Source: Lactobacillus xylocopicola
Lineage (GTDB): Bacteria > Bacillota > Bacilli > Lactobacillales > Lactobacillaceae
DNA: 64,000 bases
Direction: 5' to 3'
Assembly: GCF_033096005.1 (NCBI RefSeq)
Contig: NZ_AP026803.1
Coordinates: forward strand, 292,501 to 356,500
Within the stretch, counting starts at the first letter, position 1; each line of letters begins with the position of its first letter. The translations under genes and the position numbers were made by a program. This document shows positions 59,844-64,000 of this stretch, one piece after another. The notes beneath the pieces are model-generated. The model worked only from the letters and a program-made list of their open reading frames with translations. It searched no databases and was not told the origin of the DNA.

Positions 59844-60941
59844 ATGAAGGTTTTACATGTCAATGCAGGCTTAGAAACGGGCGGCGGGTTGACCCACATT
59901 ATTAACTTACTTAAAGAAGCTAAAAAAGAGCAGGAAGACTTCACGCTCCTGTGCTTAGCTGCTGGTCCTGTTGCTGATGCTGCACGCGCAGCTGGTCTGC
60001 GAGTGCAGGTGCTGGGGATAACAAGTCGCTATGCTTTAAGTAGCCTGAGGCAGCTCAGTGACTTCATTAATCAAAATGGTTACGAAATCGTGCATAGCCA
60101 CGGTGCGCGCGCCAACTTGTTTTTGGCGTTAATCAAGCGCAAGCTTAGGGCCCAGTGGTGTGTTACCGTCCATTCTGATCCCTACTTGGATTTTGAGGGG
60201 CGGGGACTGGCTGGCCGCGCTTTTACTTTTGCCAACCTGCGTGCTCTCCGGCGCGCTGACTGTGTATTTGCAGTCACCAAGAGATTTGCCAACTTGGTTA
60301 CAGACAAGGTTGGCGTTATGCCCAAGAAGGTTCATGTAATCTATAACGGCACTTTTTTTCATGAAAATAGCGAAATTCGGGCTAAGATTGCTCATCCTGG
60401 TTTTAACTTGGTGAATGTTGCCCGGGCAGAAAAGATCAAGGGACAGGAATTGCTGCTGCAAGCGCTCAAAAAGTTAGATTACGCCAGTGTTCACCTGTAT
60501 ATTGCAGGAGATGGCCCGCAATTGCCCCACTTAAAGGACCTAGTTCAGCAACTGGGTTTAGGGCCCCAGGTAAGCTTTCAAGGGTTCCTGACGCAGCCGC
60601 AGCTTACCGACTTGTATCGGCAGATGGACCTGGCCGTTTTGACCTCTTATTCAGAAAGTTTTCCGCTGGTACTACTTGAGGCTAGCGACCACCTGCTGCC
60701 ACTTTTAGCGACCACCGTCGGTGATATCGAAATGATGATTCCCGATTCAGAGCATGGTTTTGTTACCCCGGTGGGCGATGTTGGGGAGCTTACTGCTACG
60801 CTAAAAAGTGCGCTAAATAGACCAACCGCAGACTTGAAAAAAATGGCCGCGCGGGAAAAAGACTATGTTGCTCATCATTTTTCATTGCAGCAGCAGCTGA
60901 CCAGCATCGTGCGAGTTTATCAGGAACTCTTGGCGGGCTAA
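59844..60941 (+). CDS. GT4-type glycosyltransferase
   Basis: The 365-residue GT-B enzyme has the N-terminal LETGGGLTHIINLL (about 10-23), VHSHGARANLF, the linker NVARAEKIKGQELLLQALKKL (about 193) and the C-terminal donor motif SYSESFPLVLLEASDH (about 268, E-x7-E). It transfers a nucleotide-linked sugar, probably in the wall-teichoic or surface polysaccharide pathway with TagA. ATG 59844 is 3 bases after the tagA stop, so the two are coupled. Confidence 0.92.
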   Translation: MKVLHVNAGLETGGGLTHIINLLKEAKKEQEDFTLLCLAAGPVADAARAAGLRVQVLGITSRYALSSLRQLSDFINQNGYEIVHSHGARANLFLALIKRKLRAQWCVTVHSDPYLDFEGRGLAGRAFTFANLRALRRADCVFAVTKRFANLVTDKVGVMPKKVHVIYNGTFFHENSEIRAKIAHPGFNLVNVARAEKIKGQELLLQALKKLDYASVHLYIAGDGPQLPHLKDLVQQLGLGPQVSFQGFLTQPQLTDLYRQMDLAVLTSYSESFPLVLLEASDHLLPLLATTVGDIEMMIPDSEHGFVTPVGDVGELTATLKSALNRPTADLKKMAAREKDYVAHHFSLQQQLTSIVRVYQELLAG

Positions 60942-61011
60942 CAAAATTGTTTAACTGGTTGCCAGTGGTTATAATAAAACAAAAAATATTTAAGTGGATA
61001 AAGAGGATCAG

Positions 61012-62487
61012 ATGTTTTATCAAGAATTAGGGCAAGACGACTCGTTGACCCTGCACACGGACTTATACCAAATCAATATGATGTATACCTACTTCAAAAA
61101 AGGCATTGCCGAGCGCAATGCTGTTTTTGAAGCTTATTACCGGCAGGAACCCTTTGGCAATGGGTACTCAGTTTTTGCCGGCTTGGAGCATGCGATTTTG
61201 TATCTGCAAAATCTTCATTTTAAGGAGAGCGACCTTGAATACCTGCGTCAGGCAGTCGGTTATGATGATGACTTCATTGACTACTTGCGCCACTTTGAAA
61301 TGAAGTTAACCGTGCGATCAATGCGCGAGGGTGAGATCGTCTTTGCTAATGAGCCCCTTCTTCAGGTTGAAGGACCATTAGCCCAGTGTCAGCTGGTTGA
61401 AACTGCACTGCTAAACATTGTTAACTTTCAAACGCTCTTAGCCACTAAGGCTGCTCGGGTCAAATTGGCCGTTCAGGGTGACGGTGTCATGGAATTCGGG
61501 ACGAGACGGGCTCAAGAGGCCGATGCGGCCCTTTGGGGAACTAGAGCAGCTTATATTGGCGGCTTTGATTCGACCAGTAATGTGCGTGCGGGTAAGCTGT
61601 TCGGCATTCCGGTTTCTGGTACACATGCTCACTCTTTGGTTGAAGCCTTTGGGAGTGAGTACGAGGCCTTTAAAGCATATGCTGAAACTCATCGGGACTG
61701 CGTTTTTTTAGTCGATACTTATGATACGGTTCGAAGTGGCGTGCCGAATGCAATTCGAGTTGCCCAGGAGATGGGTAACAAGATCAACTTTCAGGGTGTC
61801 CGCATCGATTCCGGTGACATGGCCTACATTTCTAAGCAAGTGCGCCGCGAACTAGACAATGCGGGTTTCCCAGCAGCTAAGATTTACGCTTCCAATGATT
61901 TAGATGAAACTACCATCACCAGCTTGAAGATGCAAGGAGCCAAAATTGACGTTTGGGGGATTGGTACAAAGTATATTACAGCTTACGATCAACCTGCGCT
62001 GGGGGCGGTTTACAAGTTGGTTTCAATTGAGGATGACCAAGGCCGGATGCGGGATACCTTGAAGATTTCTTCGAATGCTGTGAAGGTTTCTACGCCCGGG
62101 AAAAAGCAAGTCTGGCGGATTTCTGCTAATACGCAAAAGAAGAATGAAGGTGACTGGATTGCGCGTGCTGGAGTTGACCCCCGTAAGTTCAAGTCACTGT
62201 ACATGTTTCACCCACAATATAACTACATCAACAAGGTGGTTACCGACTATACGGCGGAACCCCTGCTTAAGCCAATCTTTGAAAATGGTCAGTTAATTTA
62301 CGAAAAACCACAGTTAGGCGATATCAAAAAGTTCTGTGCGGCCAATCTGGATGGTCTTTGGGATGAGTACAAACGTAGCCTGAATCCGCAAGAATATCCC
62401 GTTGACCTTGCTCAAGACCTCTACGACAGTAAGATGAACCAGATTCAAGACATTCGGAGTAAAATTATCAAAGGAGATGCAATGTAA
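61012..62487 (+). CDS. pncB: Nicotinate phosphoribosyltransferase
   Basis: The 491-residue enzyme makes nicotinate mononucleotide from nicotinate and PRPP with ATP, the first step of the Preiss-Handler route to NAD. Motifs are [18 protein letters not shown] (about 13-30), [24 protein letters not shown] with the active-site loop, and [15 protein letters not shown] 61012 after GAGGATCAG is preferred to GTG 60994. The end overlaps nadE by one base, so the two are coupled. Confidence 0.96.
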   Translation: MFYQELGQDDSLTLHTDLYQINMMYTYFKKGIAERNAVFEAYYRQEPFGNGYSVFAGLEHAILYLQNLHFKESDLEYLRQAVGYDDDFIDYLRHFEMKLTVRSMREGEIVFANEPLLQVEGPLAQCQLVETALLNIVNFQTLLATKAARVKLAVQGDGVMEFGTRRAQEADAALWGTRAAYIGGFDSTSNVRAGKLFGIPVSGTHAHSLVEAFGSEYEAFKAYAETHRDCVFLVDTYDTVRSGVPNAIRVAQEMGNKINFQGVRIDSGDMAYISKQVRRELDNAGFPAAKIYASNDLDETTITSLKMQGAKIDVWGIGTKYITAYDQPALGAVYKLVSIEDDQGRMRDTLKISSNAVKVSTPGKKQVWRISANTQKKNEGDWIARAGVDPRKFKSLYMFHPQYNYINKVVTDYTAEPLLKPIFENGQLIYEKPQLGDIKKFCAANLDGLWDEYKRSLNPQEYPVDLAQDLYDSKMNQIQDIRSKIIKGDAM

Positions 62488-63317
62488 TGAGACCACTACA
62501 AGCAAAAATCATTGCCTATGAGCATGTTTTGCCGCAAATTGATGCTCAAAAAGAAATTAGGCGGTCAATTGATTTTTTAAAGGATTATTTGCGCGCGAAT
62601 CGGTTTTTGAAATCCTATGTGCTGGGCATTTCAGGTGGTCAAGATTCAACGCTGACGGGTAAGTTATGCCAGCTGGCGATTACGGAAATGCGTCAAGCAA
62701 CTGGTGATCAGTCCTACCAATTTATTGCGGTTCGCCTGCCTTACGGAGTTCAAGGCGATGCCCAAGATGCGGCCGCTGCGATTGCCTTTCAGCAACCTGA
62801 TCAAGATCTGATTGTTAACATTAAACCAGCAGTCGATACGATGGTTACTAGTCTGACTGCGGCAGGGCAAGTAATCACTGACTTTAACAAGGGCAACCTT
62901 AAGGCCCGGCAACGGATGGTGGTTCAGTATGCCATCGCTGGTGCTAACCAAGGGGCTGTTGTCGGCACAGACCATGCTGCCGAAAACTTTTCAGGTTTTT
63001 ATACCAAGTATGGCGATGGAGCGGCTGACCTAACGCCGCTCTTTCGGTTGGATAAGCGGCAGGGTAAGCAAATGCTCAAGGCATTAGGCTGTCCTGAACA
63101 ACTCTACTTGAAGTCCCCGACGGCGGACCTTGAAGAAGACCAACCGGCCCTGCCAGACGAAGAAGCTTTAGGGGTGAGTTATGAAGACGTGGACAATTAT
63201 TTGGAGGGGCGGGAAGTACCGGTAGCCGCTGCCGAAAAGATTGAAGCGCTGTGGCGAAAGAGTGAACATAAGCGGCACCTACCGGTAACGGTTTTTGACG
63301 ATTTTTACCGTAGTTAA
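62487..63317 (+). CDS. nadE: NH3-dependent NAD+ synthetase
   Basis: The 276-residue enzyme makes NAD+ from deamido-NAD+ with ammonia and ATP. The N-type ATP pyrophosphatase loop SGGQDS is at 49-54 (within [15 protein letters not shown]), and [26 protein letters not shown] and [17 protein letters not shown] are typical. No glutaminase domain, so ammonia is the donor. ATG 62487 follows AAAGGAGATGC, with the A shared with the pncB stop. The pair forms a NAD salvage operon. Confidence 0.97.
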   Translation: MRPLQAKIIAYEHVLPQIDAQKEIRRSIDFLKDYLRANRFLKSYVLGISGGQDSTLTGKLCQLAITEMRQATGDQSYQFIAVRLPYGVQGDAQDAAAAIAFQQPDQDLIVNIKPAVDTMVTSLTAAGQVITDFNKGNLKARQRMVVQYAIAGANQGAVVGTDHAAENFSGFYTKYGDGAADLTPLFRLDKRQGKQMLKALGCPEQLYLKSPTADLEEDQPALPDEEALGVSYEDVDNYLEGREVPVAAAEKIEALWRKSEHKRHLPVTVFDDFYRS

Positions 63318-63420
63318 GGAACCTCCAGAAATTTGAAGACGGATTTCTTGATATGTTATAAGTAGAGTAGGTTTTTGGTGAAGATAAGGCTGATGTGAAT
63401 GAAAGAGCGGGCAAGCAACG

Positions 63421-63858
63421 ATGATTAGAAAAGCAAGAGTGAGCGATGCTGCTGCTATCTGCCAACTTAATCAAACACAACTGGGTTACGACTACCCTCT
63501 GGCGCAAACAACTAGCAACTTGGAGCGGTTACTAGCAGACGACCAACATCAGCTGTTGCTGGTTTACGAGGATGATGCAACCGCTCAAGTTGCCGGATAC
63601 GTGCATGCCGAATTATATGAGGAGACTTACTTTGAGCCGATGCTTAATGTTCTGGCTTTAGCAGTTGCTAGTCAGCGTCAGCAGCAAGGCATTGGCAGTC
63701 AACTGATGCAGGCAGTGGAAGAGCGTGCCAGACGAGCTGGACTTAATGAAGTTAGGTTGAATTCAGGTGCAGAACGGACCGTTGCACATCACTTTTATGA
63801 ACAACGCGGCTATCACTGCAGCAAGCAGCAAAAGCGCTTTGGTAAAAAATTGCGTTAA
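63421..63858 (+). CDS. GNAT N-acetyltransferase
   Basis: The 145-residue enzyme has MIRKARVSDAAAICQLNQTQ at the start and the acetyl-CoA loop QRQQQGIGSQLMQAVEERARRAG (R/QxxGxG/A form) at about 84-106, ending HHFYEQRGYHCSKQQKRFGK. ATG 63421 has a weak GAAAGAGCGGGC ribosome region upstream. It lies 103 bases after nadE. Acceptor unknown. Confidence 0.88.
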   Translation: MIRKARVSDAAAICQLNQTQLGYDYPLAQTTSNLERLLADDQHQLLLVYEDDATAQVAGYVHAELYEETYFEPMLNVLALAVASQRQQQGIGSQLMQAVEERARRAGLNEVRLNSGAERTVAHHFYEQRGYHCSKQQKRFGKKLR

Positions 63859-63918
63859 GGACTTTCAAGGGGATTTTGCGCTAGTAAAAAAGCGGACGCA
63901 GCTGACCGCAACAAAAGA

Positions 63919-63946
63919 TTGACAAAGATTGTGCATGTAGTAAAAT
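63919..63946 (+). promoter_or_regulatory. Promoter of a transcription unit that runs out of the window
   Basis: TTGACA (63919-63924), 16 bases, TAAAAT (63941-63946). The remaining 54 bases contain no start codon with a ribosome site, so an untranslated leader, possibly a structured one, continues past the end. Confidence 0.6.
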
Positions 63947-64000
63947 AGCTGTTAACTTAAGACATGTTTTTTAAATTGTTAGTTCACAGAGAAGATCGTG

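Overview
The window looks like a chromosomal segment of a Lactobacillus sensu stricto species (low-GC Firmicutes). The evidence is the rRNA 3' sequence, strong AGGAGG ribosome sites, frequent TTG starts, many mannose-class and fructose-class PTS operons with cre-like sites, an Apf-type aggregation factor, and several secreted proteins with basic, tyrosine-rich SLAP-type wall-binding modules. Species is not assigned. No insertion sequence, prophage, integrase or CRISPR array was seen. Known-family statements come from memory of protein families; no search was run.

Layout. 0-1.2 kb: 3' end of 23S rRNA, 5S rRNA, tRNA-Asn. 1.3-4.5 kb: manLMN-manO glucose/mannose PTS. 4.5-9.5 kb: B3/4-domain protein behind a terminator-type leader, amino-acid permease, GNAT, galE, nitroreductase. 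9.5-12 kb: three secreted proteins in one orientation (SLAP-anchored, lipocalin-size unknown, BspA-like DUF285). 12-15.3 kb: small ribbon-helix-helix protein, tRNA-Thr, EXLDI protein, MarR plus an internally deleted MFS pump with two matching operators, D-2-hydroxyacid dehydrogenase. 15.5-17.8 kb: two-gene zinc-ribbon membrane operon. 18-21.5 kb: Rgg regulator, secreted TTG-start protein, two membrane proteins and an ABC ATPase, the best candidate here for an undescribed system. 22-23.2 kb: orphan PhnD-type lipoprotein behind a strong hairpin.

23.5-42.4 kb is a carbohydrate island. lacR-like/lacA/lacB isomerise galactose-6-P to tagatose-6-P. GntR, AgaS and a complete AgaVWDF-type PTS fit N-acetylgalactosamine/galactosamine uptake and conversion to tagatose-6-P. 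A 1586-residue secreted GH31-type alpha-N-acetylgalactosaminidase candidate carries FN3, CBM32, dockerin, cohesin-like and SLAP domains and could supply GalNAc outside the cell. A divergent 672-residue protein may be an intracellular glycosidase. LacD, an RpiR regulator, a LacC/FruK-type kinase and a one-polypeptide fructose-class PTS complete a tagatose branch ending in triose phosphates. No GalNAc-6-P deacetylase is visible, so that step would have to come from elsewhere.

42.4-45.6 kb: amber-interrupted SAP/DUF6434 gene, TetR/quinone-oxidoreductase operon with tandem palindromic operators and an ATC where the TetR start should be, a 38-codon gene, apf. 45.6-52.2 kb: GntR, two FrlB-type SIS deglycases and a mannose-class PTS, the arrangement of fructoselysine/glucoselysine (Amadori product) use, then a second GntR. 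52.3-64 kb: SEC10/PgrA-type surface protein, N-terminally frameshifted GNAT, two identical tRNA-Gln genes and tRNA-Tyr, GDPD, aminotransferase, cytosolic beta-helix protein, GntR, tagD, tagA, a GT4 glycosyltransferase, the NAD salvage pair pncB-nadE, GNAT, and the start of a further transcription unit.
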